The translations under genes and the position numbers were made by a program. This document shows, in pieces, positions 16,774 to 23,915 of a stretch of DNA of 32,399 bases. The notes below the pieces were generated by a model. That model saw nothing but the letters and a program-made list of their open reading frames with translations, ran no database searches and was not told the origin of the DNA. The stretch lies in assembly GCA_026398275.1 (NCBI GenBank), contig JAPLTF010000106.1, positions 1 to 32,399 on the forward strand. The letters run 5' to 3'. This DNA is from Verrucomicrobiota bacterium. GTDB lineage: Bacteria; Verrucomicrobiota; Verrucomicrobiia; Chthoniobacterales; Terrimicrobiaceae. Every line of letters starts with the position of its first letter. Positions within the stretch are counted from its first letter, which is position 1.

Positions 16774-16795
16774 CCGTCGAGGTCGACCTCGATGA
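16610..16795 (+). pseudogene. GH29 alpha-L-fucosidase, 5' remnant
   Basis: The first 54 codons of a GH29 gene (RYGLFIHYGLYSLLERGEW) followed by about seven unrelated codons and a stop at 16793-16795. The active-site region is absent, so the product would be inactive. It lies on the + strand between the - strand ThuA and PhyH genes, showing that a second SGNH/GH29 pair once stood here or that a piece was inserted. Confidence 0.88.
16777..16792. repeat. 16-bp perfect palindrome at the duplication breakpoint
   Basis: TCGAGGTCGACCTCGA reads the same on both strands with no spacer. It begins 4 bases after the homology with the GH29 gene ends, so it may mark the recombination junction or a target of an integrating element. 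A regulatory-site reading is less likely because it lies downstream of genes on both sides. Confidence 0.6.
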
Positions 16796-16817
16796 CAGGA
16801 CCGCCGACTCGCGTGTG

Positions 16818-17735
16818 TCAGCCGCTGACGCGCAGTTCGATGAAGTCGTCCGGCGCCACCGAAACCCGGCACTCGGGGAACGACGGGTTTTGCTGAAAGG
16901 GCGTCTCGCCCCGGCCGATCGGCGACGTCGCTCTCGCCTGAATCGCGCGCGTCAGGGCGCGGAAAATCGCGCGGTTCGAGGCGAAGTCCACGCCGCGCGC
17001 GAGTTGCTCTTCGATGGTCCGAACGCCGCAATACACCACTCGCCGCGGCTCGTCGGAGTGCGTCACCGGTGACCCGTGCAACACATCTTCTGAGTGGATG
17101 ACCAAATCGCCCGCCTGGGTTGGCACTGGGATCGCGCCGGGCAGGCGAAAACCATGCTTCTCGATGAGCTCCTGCAGATCGTAGTCTTTGCGCCTGTGGC
17201 TGCCGGGCACCGCCCACAACATGCCGTTACTCTCATTGGCGCCATCGAGGTAGATGCCGATGTTGATGCCATTCCGGACCTTGCAGAACGCCGGGTCAAC
17301 GTGCCACGGGACTGCGGCGCCATAACCTTTTGACTTTGTCACCATGCTGAATCCTACCCCGCACACCATGTTGCGCCCCTGCAGCGCCTCGGCGATTCGC
17401 AGGATCACGGGGTGGCCCAGCAAATGGAGGAATGCATCCGTTTTGGTTTGCATGTAGCCGATCCGATGCAAGACCGCCCGCCCTAGGTGGGGCGGCCGGA
17501 TGTAGCCATAGTCCGAATTGGTAATCTGGTCATTCGAAGGGATTGCCGTGATTCTGTCGGCGTCTGCCCGCAAAATGGCCAATTCCTCCGCGCTTACCAC
17601 GCCGGGCACATGCAGATAACCGTTTTCTTCAAACGACGCGATTTGCTCGGGCGTCAGCAGTGCTTGGTCGCTTTCGACGATCGTGCTCCGACTCGCCGCC
17701 TTTGGCGTGAGCGTTTCAATGGGCATTGTTGTCAT
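16818..17735 (-). CDS. Phytanoyl-CoA dioxygenase (PhyH)-like Fe(II)/2-oxoglutarate oxygenase
   Basis: A 305-residue oxygenase. It starts LLTPEQIASFEENGYLHVPGV, typical of PhyH proteins. The iron ligands are visible: His145 and Asp147 in PWHVDPAF and the distal His220 in DVLHGSP. R231/R232 in DEPRRVVYC are likely 2-oxoglutarate ligands, and GMLWAVPGSHRRKD is the usual core strand. Substrates of such proteins in sugar clusters are unknown; hydroxylation or oxidative demethylation of a modified sugar is possible. A ribosome site AGGAG lies 10 bases before the ATG at 17735, and a promoter lies upstream at 17775-17803. A small hairpin (GTCAG CCG CTGAC, extended by G-U pairs) overlaps the stop and might attenuate transcription. 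Confidence 0.88.
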   Translation of the reverse strand: MTTMPIETLTPKAASRSTIVESDQALLTPEQIASFEENGYLHVPGVVSAEELAILRADADRITAIPSNDQITNSDYGYIRPPHLGRAVLHRIGYMQTKTDAFLHLLGHPVILRIAEALQGRNMVCGVGFSMVTKSKGYGAAVPWHVDPAFCKVRNGINIGIYLDGANESNGMLWAVPGSHRRKDYDLQELIEKHGFRLPGAIPVPTQAGDLVIHSEDVLHGSPVTHSDEPRRVVYCGVRTIEEQLARGVDFASNRAIFRALTRAIQARATSPIGRGETPFQQNPSFPECRVSVAPDDFIELRVSG

Positions 17736-17774
17736 GGTGATGGAACTCCTGAAATGTGAGAATGTTAATAAGTG

Positions 17775-17803
17775 ACTTTACGACACGAGTTGGAATGTGT
17801 CAA
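17775..17803 (-). promoter_or_regulatory. Sigma-70-type promoter for the PhyH gene at 16818-17735
   Basis: On the - strand TTGACA (17798-17803, a perfect -35) is followed after exactly 17 bases by TAAAGT (17775-17780, 4 of 6 matches to the -10 consensus). The ATG lies about 40 bases downstream. An ATGGAC hexamer at 17818-17823, just upstream of the -35, resembles the half-sites found near the AraC gene, but six bases may be chance. Confidence 0.6.
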
Positions 17804-17864
17804 TACGGTTTTCGTAAGTCCATGCCTGTTTGTCTGTTGCAAAGTCCCAAATCCAACGCAAGCA

Positions 17865-19277
17865 TCAGTTGGCCGGAAATATCAGGTCCCTCTGGAAATC
17901 GATCATCTCGCGCATCAGGCGTCGAACGACCGCCTCCTCCTTCGGCATCAGGGCGTCGAGATTCATCGATTCGATGAGGAGATCCTCATCGAATTGATCG
18001 CAGCATCGGGCGAGCAGCAGTTGGCTTTGGCCGACGCGCGCAATCTCGGCGGTGATGCCATCGGGGAAGCGCACGGAAGGCCGGATGACCTCGCCGTTCT
18101 CGATGCGGCAATACATCTCCAGATGCCGGTCGTCCGCGACGCCTTGGATCGCTCCTTCGTTGCGGAGATTGAGATGAACGTCGAGACGCTTGCCGGTTTG
18201 GAAGGCAGCAAGAATTTCCGCAATCGGCTCACGGCTGTGATGCAGGTTCCAGGATTCGGTGGCCGAAAAATCCCGACGGGCATCGGAAAGCGCCGCTTCC
18301 AGCAGGGTCTGGCTGTCGTCATGTCTTTCGCCGTGGAGCGGATCGATCTCGCCAGCGACCGGAGCGACTCCCCAGAGCCGGCCGAAATCGTTTTTGCGGT
18401 CGTTGAATCCCGGCAGGAACTCAATCGGATGCCGCGCACAGTTCCCGACATAAACCCCGTAGCGTGACCATACCGCCTCGCGGAAGGGACCGTCGAAGAT
18501 CTGCGGGGTGAGTTCGCGGATCTCGGATTGCGTGTAGATCCGGTCGCCGATCTGCAATTTGTCGGCAAAAACGAAGTGGTTGTTCCCTGCCAACTCGACC
18601 CGCACGAGCGGAGTATTCTGCCGCCAAACGGAGTCATGCGCCGTATGCAGCGGGATCAGACCGAGCGCCTGTGCGATGATGTGCTCGGTATCATGGTAGC
18701 CGTGGCAAAACCCGTAAACCCGGATCCCGGGAATCCCGTCAATGCATGCGGTGAGGACGTTGAGCGGGTTGGTGAGTTGCAGCAGCAGGGCATCCGGAGC
18801 GCCGACCTCCGCGAGTGTCTGCGCGATGCCGCGCATCACCGGAGCATGGCGCAAGGCCCGGATCGCGCCTCCGGGGCCTGTGGTGTCGCCGACGGCCTGG
18901 AAAATGCCATCGAGTTGCGGATGTGTGGAATCGTAGCGCCAGAGGCGGTCACCGCCGACCGAAATCGCCGTGAGGCAGGCAGTGGCCCCGCGCAAGCCCT
19001 CTTTCAAATCCGTGTGGGCCGAGATCCTGTGCCCGCAGCCGAGCCTGCGCCTGGCGAACTCACACCACTCGTGCACCATGGCAAGGCGCTGCTCGTTCAG
19101 GTCCACCAGACGAATCTCCGCCCCCGCGAGGTCGGGATTGAGCATCATGTCCACCGCGATGTGGCGGCCCCAGTTGAGCGAACCCGCACCCACGATTGTC
19201 AGGACGGATGCGGCGGAGACGGCTTGGTTTGGATTTTTCATTTCCGTGATCTTCGCATGCCCCTGGCCAATTTGCAT
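17865..19277 (-). CDS. GH4 family NAD-dependent glycosidase (alpha-galactosidase/alpha-glucosidase-like)
   Basis: GH4 enzymes cleave glycosides by transient NAD-dependent oxidation at C3 followed by elimination, needing Mn2+ or a similar metal. The 470-residue protein shows the Rossmann motif LTIVGAGSLNWG (about 26-37), LVDLNEQRL, QLTNPLNVLT (Asn170), GFCHGYHDT with the metal ligands Cys191 and His192, and GNNHFVF with His234. The C-terminal half is the GH4 substrate domain. The ATG at 19241 (beginning MKNPNQ) is an alternative start that removes 12 poorly family-like residues. Which sugar is cut is not decided by these motifs; the neighbouring GH36 genes favour alpha-galactosides. It sits between two PhyH genes on the same strand, with gaps of 129 and 111 bases. 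Confidence 0.9.
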   Translation of the reverse strand: MQIGQGHAKITEMKNPNQAVSAASVLTIVGAGSLNWGRHIAVDMMLNPDLAGAEIRLVDLNEQRLAMVHEWCEFARRRLGCGHRISAHTDLKEGLRGATACLTAISVGGDRLWRYDSTHPQLDGIFQAVGDTTGPGGAIRALRHAPVMRGIAQTLAEVGAPDALLLQLTNPLNVLTACIDGIPGIRVYGFCHGYHDTEHIIAQALGLIPLHTAHDSVWRQNTPLVRVELAGNNHFVFADKLQIGDRIYTQSEIRELTPQIFDGPFREAVWSRYGVYVGNCARHPIEFLPGFNDRKNDFGRLWGVAPVAGEIDPLHGERHDDSQTLLEAALSDARRDFSATESWNLHHSREPIAEILAAFQTGKRLDVHLNLRNEGAIQGVADDRHLEMYCRIENGEVIRPSVRFPDGITAEIARVGQSQLLLARCCDQFDEDLLIESMNLDALMPKEEAVVRRLMREMIDFQRDLIFPAN

Positions 19278-19388
19278 CTTGCTAAATTCCAGAGTTCTCT
19301 TGAATAGTCACCTCGAAAGTCGATGGTGAGGAATCCGCCATCAATTCTTAAAGCGAATTCCCCAGCCGATGATACCGACTTCAAATGA

Positions 19389-20243
19389 TCAATGCGTTCC
19401 GCCTTCCCAGACCGTTCCCTCGCGCAAGCTGCTGCCGCATGGGCCGCCGCTATCGTTGGCCTCGATCATGACATCCTCTCCTTCGGGTGATAGCAGGGGT
19501 AGATAGAACTTGCTGATGCGCTGCGTGGATTTTGGGACATAGTGGCAGATGAAGGAACGGCGGAAGCGGTCCTTGGAGCGGTTGGGGCCGGATCCGTGGA
19601 TGGAGCTGCCGTTGAAGAACAGGGTGTCACCAGCCTTCATTTTGCACGGAAGCGCTTTTTTGCCTTTGGGCGTCGGCACGAAATGCGTGGTGAAGGATTC
19701 TTCCTTGTTTGCCAACTCCGGGCAGGCGATCTCCTCATCGGCCGTGTCGGAGACGAGATACATGCCGCCGTTCTCAGGGTCGGCATCATCGATTGCGGTC
19801 CATGCGGCCACGCAGGTATTGGGTTCGACTAAGAGGTAAAAATTGTCCTGGTGCATCGCCTGGCCACGTGAGCCCGGCGGTTTGTAATAGAACATGCAAT
19901 TCGCTGCCAGGACATCATCACGCAACAGCTCACGCATGCAGGTGAGAACTCCCGGATGTACCAAATACCGGCGCGAGACAGGATCGAAGCGATGCGGATG
20001 AATGATGCGCGGAAATTCCTTCAACGGATCGCCGTCGGATTCTTCCTTGGAAACAGGCTCGAAGTGGCCGGGAACCGGACCGTTCTCCGCGATGCGAGCG
20101 AAGGTGGATTTGATTTCTTCGACTTCGGACTCGGAAAAAAGGCCGCGGGCGACGGCATAGCCGTGCTGTTGGAACGAGGCATTCATTTCCGCCAGGTCCA
20201 CGGACTTTGGAAGAGTTGACGCAGTGGTTTGTGTTGTGCCCAT
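19389..20243 (-). CDS. Second phytanoyl-CoA dioxygenase (PhyH)-like oxygenase
   Basis: A 284-residue Fe(II)/2-oxoglutarate oxygenase starting at the ATG at 20243 (MGTTQTT). The open frame extends upstream to 20318, but those codons lie in the regulatory region and are not family-like. Iron ligands: His131 and Asp133 in QAMHQDNFYLL and His216 in SSIHGSG; the Arg pair near 226-229 (DRFRRSF) binds 2-oxoglutarate in relatives. NTCVAAWTAIDDADPENGGM is the typical core. It is only distantly like the PhyH at 16818, so the two are unlikely to be recent duplicates. The gene is divergent from the AraC regulator with 77 bases between the starts, which makes it the first candidate for control by that regulator. 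Confidence 0.88.
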   Translation of the reverse strand: MGTTQTTASTLPKSVDLAEMNASFQQHGYAVARGLFSESEVEEIKSTFARIAENGPVPGHFEPVSKEESDGDPLKEFPRIIHPHRFDPVSRRYLVHPGVLTCMRELLRDDVLAANCMFYYKPPGSRGQAMHQDNFYLLVEPNTCVAAWTAIDDADPENGGMYLVSDTADEEIACPELANKEESFTTHFVPTPKGKKALPCKMKAGDTLFFNGSSIHGSGPNRSKDRFRRSFICHYVPKSTQRISKFYLPLLSPEGEDVMIEANDSGGPCGSSLREGTVWEGGTH

Positions 20244-20257
20244 AGGGTCAAGAAATT

Positions 20258-20269
20258 GGCACATGTGCC
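20258..20269. promoter_or_regulatory. 12-bp perfect palindrome in the PhyH/AraC divergent region
   Basis: GGCACATGTGCC is a perfect inverted repeat 15 bases upstream of the PhyH start. It could be an operator or part of the PhyH leader. No known factor is assigned. Confidence 0.4.
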
Positions 20270-20280
20270 GAAAGAAGTGA

Positions 20281-20315
20281 ATGGACAGGCTTCTCAAAAG
20301 GATGGACAATCTTAT
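20281..20315 (+). promoter_or_regulatory. Pair of 21-bp-spaced direct repeats, candidate AraC-family operator
   Basis: ATGGACAGGCTTCT (20281) and ATGGACAATCTTAT (20302) share ATGGACA and CTT at the same positions. They are spaced 21 bases apart, two helical turns. AraC-family activators with two helix-turn-helix units commonly bind such directly repeated half-sites. The pair ends 6 bases before the GTG start of the AraC gene, so binding could repress the regulator and activate the divergent PhyH gene. Confidence 0.5.
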
Positions 20316-20320
20316 CACTC

Positions 20321-21205
20321 GTGAAAACGAAGCTGAAGGGCTGCCCAGACAGGATCATTCATTATCCGCCGGCGGATGTGCTGGAAAATGTGCGTCGTCA
20401 TCCGCTTGGCGTCGGATTCCATGTCGTCTGCCTCGGCTGGTTTCCCGAGGCGCGCGGGAGTGGCATTGAGCGACCGCGCGGACTCAATGAATGCATCATG
20501 ATTTTCTGCACCAAGGGCAAGGGGTGGTTTGAAACCGACGGACGCAGAGTCGTTGTGGGAGCCGGTGAGGTCTTGATCATTCCGCCCAACAAAGCACACG
20601 CCTATCATGCCGATGATGAAGATCCTTGGTCGATTCATTGGGCGCATTTTTCAGGCACCGCGGCGGCATCCTATGCAAGCCTGCTTCCCCCGCACGAGCA
20701 TGTGATGATGCTCCCCGCCGGCGATTTCAAAGCGATCGCAAACATGTTCCGCGAATCCTACAGGCTTGCTTCAACCGGATTCACGGAGCGCACCTTGTTA
20801 CTTGTTTCCCATATCCTGCGACATGCGCTTGGTATTTTGTTTTTCCAAATCGGCACAAGCTTGAGTGGCAGCGCGCGGGCCATCGCCCACGACCTGACCA
20901 AGAGCATTGAATTCATGCGCGCTAATGTCGCGTGCTCGCTCACCCTTCAGGAACTCTCGCGCCACGCCGGGCTCTCCCCCGCCCGTTTCTCCTCGCTGTT
21001 TCGCGATCAGACCGGATCCTCCCCCGTCGAACATTACATTCGCCTGCGCATGCAAGCCGCATGCCACTACCTCGATACCACCGCACTGAGCGTGAAGGAG
21101 GTGGCGGCTGAACTCGGCTATGACGACCCATATTACTTCTCACGCATCTTCCAGAAAACCCTCGGTTGCTCCCCGCTGGCCTACCGAAGGTCGGTCAAAG
21201 GATAA
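20321..21205 (+). CDS. AraC/XylS-family transcriptional regulator
   Basis: A 294-residue regulator with an N-terminal cupin-like sensing domain (about 30-130: CIMIFCTKGKGWFETDGR, AGEVLIIPPNKAHAYHAD) and a C-terminal double helix-turn-helix (about 190-292: LTLQELSRHAGLSPARFSSL, then VKEVAAELGYDDPYYFSRIF, the classical AraC signature). The start is a GTG; ATG codons just upstream (20281, 20302) are out of frame, and there is no convincing ribosome site. The sensing domain suggests a sugar ligand. It is the only regulator in the window and is likely to control the divergent PhyH gene and perhaps the GH4, PhyH and glycosidase units. The gap to the convergent gene (21206-21333) shows no clear feature. 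Confidence 0.92.
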   Translation: MKTKLKGCPDRIIHYPPADVLENVRRHPLGVGFHVVCLGWFPEARGSGIERPRGLNECIMIFCTKGKGWFETDGRRVVVGAGEVLIIPPNKAHAYHADDEDPWSIHWAHFSGTAAASYASLLPPHEHVMMLPAGDFKAIANMFRESYRLASTGFTERTLLLVSHILRHALGILFFQIGTSLSGSARAIAHDLTKSIEFMRANVACSLTLQELSRHAGLSPARFSSLFRDQTGSSPVEHYIRLRMQAACHYLDTTALSVKEVAAELGYDDPYYFSRIFQKTLGCSPLAYRRSVKG

Positions 21206-21333
21206 GGCGATGAAGATTTGCGGCAATGGGTCGAGGATTTCGGGAGCGGAAACGCCATGCGCCGGAAAGTGCTCCTGCTGGAAATCCAGGCCCGCCAGCC
21301 CGCGGGACCCGGCATGGAGCCCAATGCCTGCGC

Positions 21334-23310
21334 CTATCCTGATTGCTCCGTAAAGACCAACGCGGCGACATTGCCCTCGCTGTCACCGGCGAAAAGGGTA
21401 TTGCCGCTGAAAATCGGCGAGCACAGCAATGGCGCGGGCAGGGTGATCGACCACAACCCGGCACCGCTCTCGATTGCAAAGCAACGGAGGCGTCCGCCGC
21501 AGTCGGCCGAAACAACCGATCGGTTCAGAATCAGTGGCATTGCGAAAGCGCCGAGCGGAGACTCGAACCCGTATTTGCTGTAACTTGCTCCCCCAAAATG
21601 CCAGCGCGCGGGCAACTGCGGCACCCGCCACCGGACGCTGCCGCCGCCGCCTTCATAGCAAACAATTTCATCATGGTAGGACACAACGACCAGATCCTCC
21701 CGGCAGGCGGGACCGGCACTTCCTTCGCTGTGCTGGAAAAACCGCAGGCCGCCATCCGGGTCTGCCAGGTCGACTTCAACAAGCCCGTTGGCAACACCAT
21801 AAAGTTTGCCGCGATGGAAAACCGGAGTCGCGTGCCGGAAGCGCGGGTGCATTTGCGGATGGGGATCGACACATTGCAGGTCTCGGCCGGTGGCCGCCAG
21901 CACCGACTGGATTTGGGATGTGCCGCGCTCGGTGGCGTTGAACGGGCGGACATGGAAAACCCGGTCGCCGACAACGAGCGGGGCCGCGTTGCCGGGCCCC
22001 ATGTAGGTAAAGCCGTCGCTGGTGGCAATCGACCGCCAGCGGGTGACACCCGTGGCGGCATCCACCGCATACATCTCCCAGTTCGCCGCGCAATGGACCA
22101 AACCATCAGCCACCAAAGGTTGGCAACCGATTGGCATGTTGTCGCGGTTGTTCCACCGCCAGCGGACTGCGCCTGTTTCGGCGTCGCATGCAAGCAGACT
22201 GCCCGCCGAGGTTCCACAATAGACCGTATCTCCGTGAACGACCGGTCCACCCAAAGAATCGCCATCGAGGCTGTGCTGCCAGAGAATTTCTCCGCCGACT
22301 GGATCGAGCGCGGCAAGGATGCGATCCGCCGGATTCCCCCAGCCAAAACCCGCCACCAGGAGCCGCCCCCCGGCCAGCACCAGGCCGGAAGGTCCAAAAC
22401 CGCCGCCGACTTTCTGCCTCCACGCAAGAGTCGGACGTGTCGTTTCGCAGACGCCACCTGCCGCCGCACGGGTGCGCGAAGGCCCGCGAACATCCGCCCA
22501 ATCGCCATCTATGCAGACAGTGGCACGGCTTTCCGGCAGATCGGTCTCTATGGCAGGGACGTTGACAGTTACAGGACGGAGAGAGCAGCGCACCTCGCCG
22601 CCAATACAATCCACGACGGCGATGGTGAGCGGGGAGGAATCATGGGGCCGGTCGTCGCCGACGCAGGTGAAAAATGGGATGCCACGGAAGCCCCCGGTGT
22701 AGTTGGCCTGCACGTGTCCGAAGAGCAGGGAGCGAACATTGTGTCGTTCCAGCAGATGCATCAATTCGAGCCCGCGATGGAACCGGGAAACACCGACCGG
22801 ATCGTCGTGCAAAGCGACGATCAAAGGTGTGGCGGGATCCAAGCCGGCAAGGAGTGTGCGACAGCGGGCGATGGTTTCCGCCGACATCGCAAAAGCGTGT
22901 TGGGTGTGTTGGTAGGTGCGGAAATAACGGTCCACGCACAAGAAAGCCCACCCTTTGTGGCGATGCAGGCAGGTCCCCTCCCCATAGACCGAGAAATATT
23001 CGGCATCCGGGATTATGGCATCGTGGTTGCCTCGAACGAGGTGAAACGGCACGCCATGTTCCCGAGCCAGCCTGTCGATCAGCTTCTTGAACCGTCTGTG
23101 TCCTTCCACACCGATATTGCCATTGCAAAAGTCGCCGGTATGCAGGACGAAATCGGCGCCTTCGCGCAAACCTTCCCGAACCATTTGTTCGAAAAATTGT
23201 TCCGCGCTGCCGCAGTCGCCACGGCCATCCGGCGAGGTATTGCGGGCGTAGAGATGCGAATCGGTCAGCCAAAGAAATCGACAAGGTTGTGGAATCTGGT
23301 CGGCAAGCAT
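21334..23310 (-). CDS. Metallophosphoesterase fused to a PQQ-type beta-propeller; signal peptide out of frame
   Basis: Residues 1-225 form a calcineurin-like phosphoesterase: D17/H19 in LTDSHL, D60 in HTGDF, N95/H96 in RGNHD, H168 in ALHDD, and GHVQ at 198-201 where most members have GHxH. Residues about 300-655 are a propeller with repeats of the type DPVGGEILWQHSLDGD / LLACDAETGAVRWRW / MYAVDAATGVTRWRS. The domain starts abruptly at FLWLTDSH. A good signal peptide lies immediately upstream (23390 to about 23330) but one base out of register, see the separate entry. Proteins of this layout are normally exported, so this copy is either frameshifted, wrongly sequenced at a C run, or expressed in the cytoplasm from the ATG at 23310. 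The substrate is unknown. Confidence 0.8.
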   Translation of the reverse strand: MLADQIPQPCRFLWLTDSHLYARNTSPDGRGDCGSAEQFFEQMVREGLREGADFVLHTGDFCNGNIGVEGHRRFKKLIDRLAREHGVPFHLVRGNHDAIIPDAEYFSVYGEGTCLHRHKGWAFLCVDRYFRTYQHTQHAFAMSAETIARCRTLLAGLDPATPLIVALHDDPVGVSRFHRGLELMHLLERHNVRSLLFGHVQANYTGGFRGIPFFTCVGDDRPHDSSPLTIAVVDCIGGEVRCSLRPVTVNVPAIETDLPESRATVCIDGDWADVRGPSRTRAAAGGVCETTRPTLAWRQKVGGGFGPSGLVLAGGRLLVAGFGWGNPADRILAALDPVGGEILWQHSLDGDSLGGPVVHGDTVYCGTSAGSLLACDAETGAVRWRWNNRDNMPIGCQPLVADGLVHCAANWEMYAVDAATGVTRWRSIATSDGFTYMGPGNAAPLVVGDRVFHVRPFNATERGTSQIQSVLAATGRDLQCVDPHPQMHPRFRHATPVFHRGKLYGVANGLVEVDLADPDGGLRFFQHSEGSAGPACREDLVVVSYHDEIVCYEGGGGSVRWRVPQLPARWHFGGASYSKYGFESPLGAFAMPLILNRSVVSADCGGRLRCFAIESGAGLWSITLPAPLLCSPIFSGNTLFAGDSEGNVAALVFTEQSG

Positions 23311-23390
23311 TTGAGTGAGTTGGGTTGTGGGGCGGCGTGGAGTGTTGCAGCTACGAGCAATGACAGGGCGATCAGGGGGAATTTGGACAT
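23311..23390 (-). other. Out-of-frame signal peptide of the metallophosphoesterase gene
   Basis: From the ATG at 23390 the - strand reads MSKFPLIALSLLVAATLHAA, a textbook signal peptide (short basic start, hydrophobic core, A-x-A end). It then runs into a different frame from the enzyme. Adding one C to the C4 run in GCCGCCCCACAACCC would give HAAPTTQLTQMLADQIP and restore one continuous reading frame. Confidence 0.7.
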
Positions 23391-23431
23391 GCGGGGATAT
23401 TTCGAGATCGAGATAAGAATGGGAAGGATTT

Positions 23432-23776
23432 TTACCGCTTCTGGGTCATCATGAATTCGTTGCCATCCGGGTCCACGCACATGGCGAGATGAAGCGGATC
23501 CTCCGGTGTATCCTCGGGTTCCCGTGTCAGGCTCCCTCCACAAGCTTTCAGGCGGTCGATACCACCCCGAAGATCATCGACTTGAAAAGTCAGGCCGGTC
23601 CAGGTTCGCTTGCCTTCTCCACCGCCATGGATTCCGATGGTGGCACCGGCGATCACAACCTCGCTCCAAACATCCGACTCCCTGGCCACCTCCCCGGAGA
23701 AGAGGTCCCGGTAAAAATGAAGACAGCGCTGCCAGTCCGCTGCCCAGAGAGCGTATTTCACTTTGGTCACTTGCAT
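23432..23776 (-). CDS. VOC (glyoxalase/bleomycin-resistance/dioxygenase) family protein
   Basis: A 114-residue single-module VOC protein. It starts VKYALWAADWQRCLHFYRDLF, has LTFQVDDLRGGIDRLKACGG in the middle and ends MCVDPDGNEFMMTQ, all characteristic. Of the usual metal positions I see Glu in GNEF; the first-strand His/Gln is not obvious. Activity (isomerase, dioxygenase, or antibiotic/toxin binding) cannot be assigned. It lies 41 bases upstream of the signal peptide start of the phosphoesterase gene and could share its promoter. A 9-base inverted repeat (CAGCAGGGG at 23810, CCCCTGCTG at 23897) lies between this gene and the divergent methyltransferase. Confidence 0.85.
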   Translation of the reverse strand: MQVTKVKYALWAADWQRCLHFYRDLFSGEVARESDVWSEVVIAGATIGIHGGGEGKRTWTGLTFQVDDLRGGIDRLKACGGSLTREPEDTPEDPLHLAMCVDPDGNEFMMTQKR

Positions 23777-23915
23777 AAAGGAGACGGTATCAGTTCCGCG
23801 CGCATACGCCAGCAGGGGATTCAGGCGTCAACTCATCTTGAGGGAATGATGGTTTCTGGATTTTCAAGCCGGCTCGTTCCGTGATACTCCTTGCAGCCCC
23901 TGCTGCCGGAGCCCC

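Noticed and set aside
18528-19307. 259-codon + strand frame opposite the GH4 gene
   Set aside because: Antisense shadow; the - strand frame has all GH4 motifs.
20281-20469. Frame starting at the ATG 20281 as an alternative AraC start
   Set aside because: Out of frame with the AraC protein; the GTG at 20321 is the only start that fits the domain.
21343-23454. 703-codon open frame on the + strand opposite the phosphoesterase/PQQ gene
   Set aside because: It is the complement of a gene with clear catalytic and propeller motifs; its own translation has no family features and a composition typical of antisense frames in GC-rich DNA.
23810-23905. CAGCAGGGG / CCCCTGCTG inverted repeat between VOC and methyltransferase genes
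   Set aside because: Arms of 9 bases separated by nearly 80 bases in GC-rich DNA are likely by chance; not claimed as a terminator or element end.
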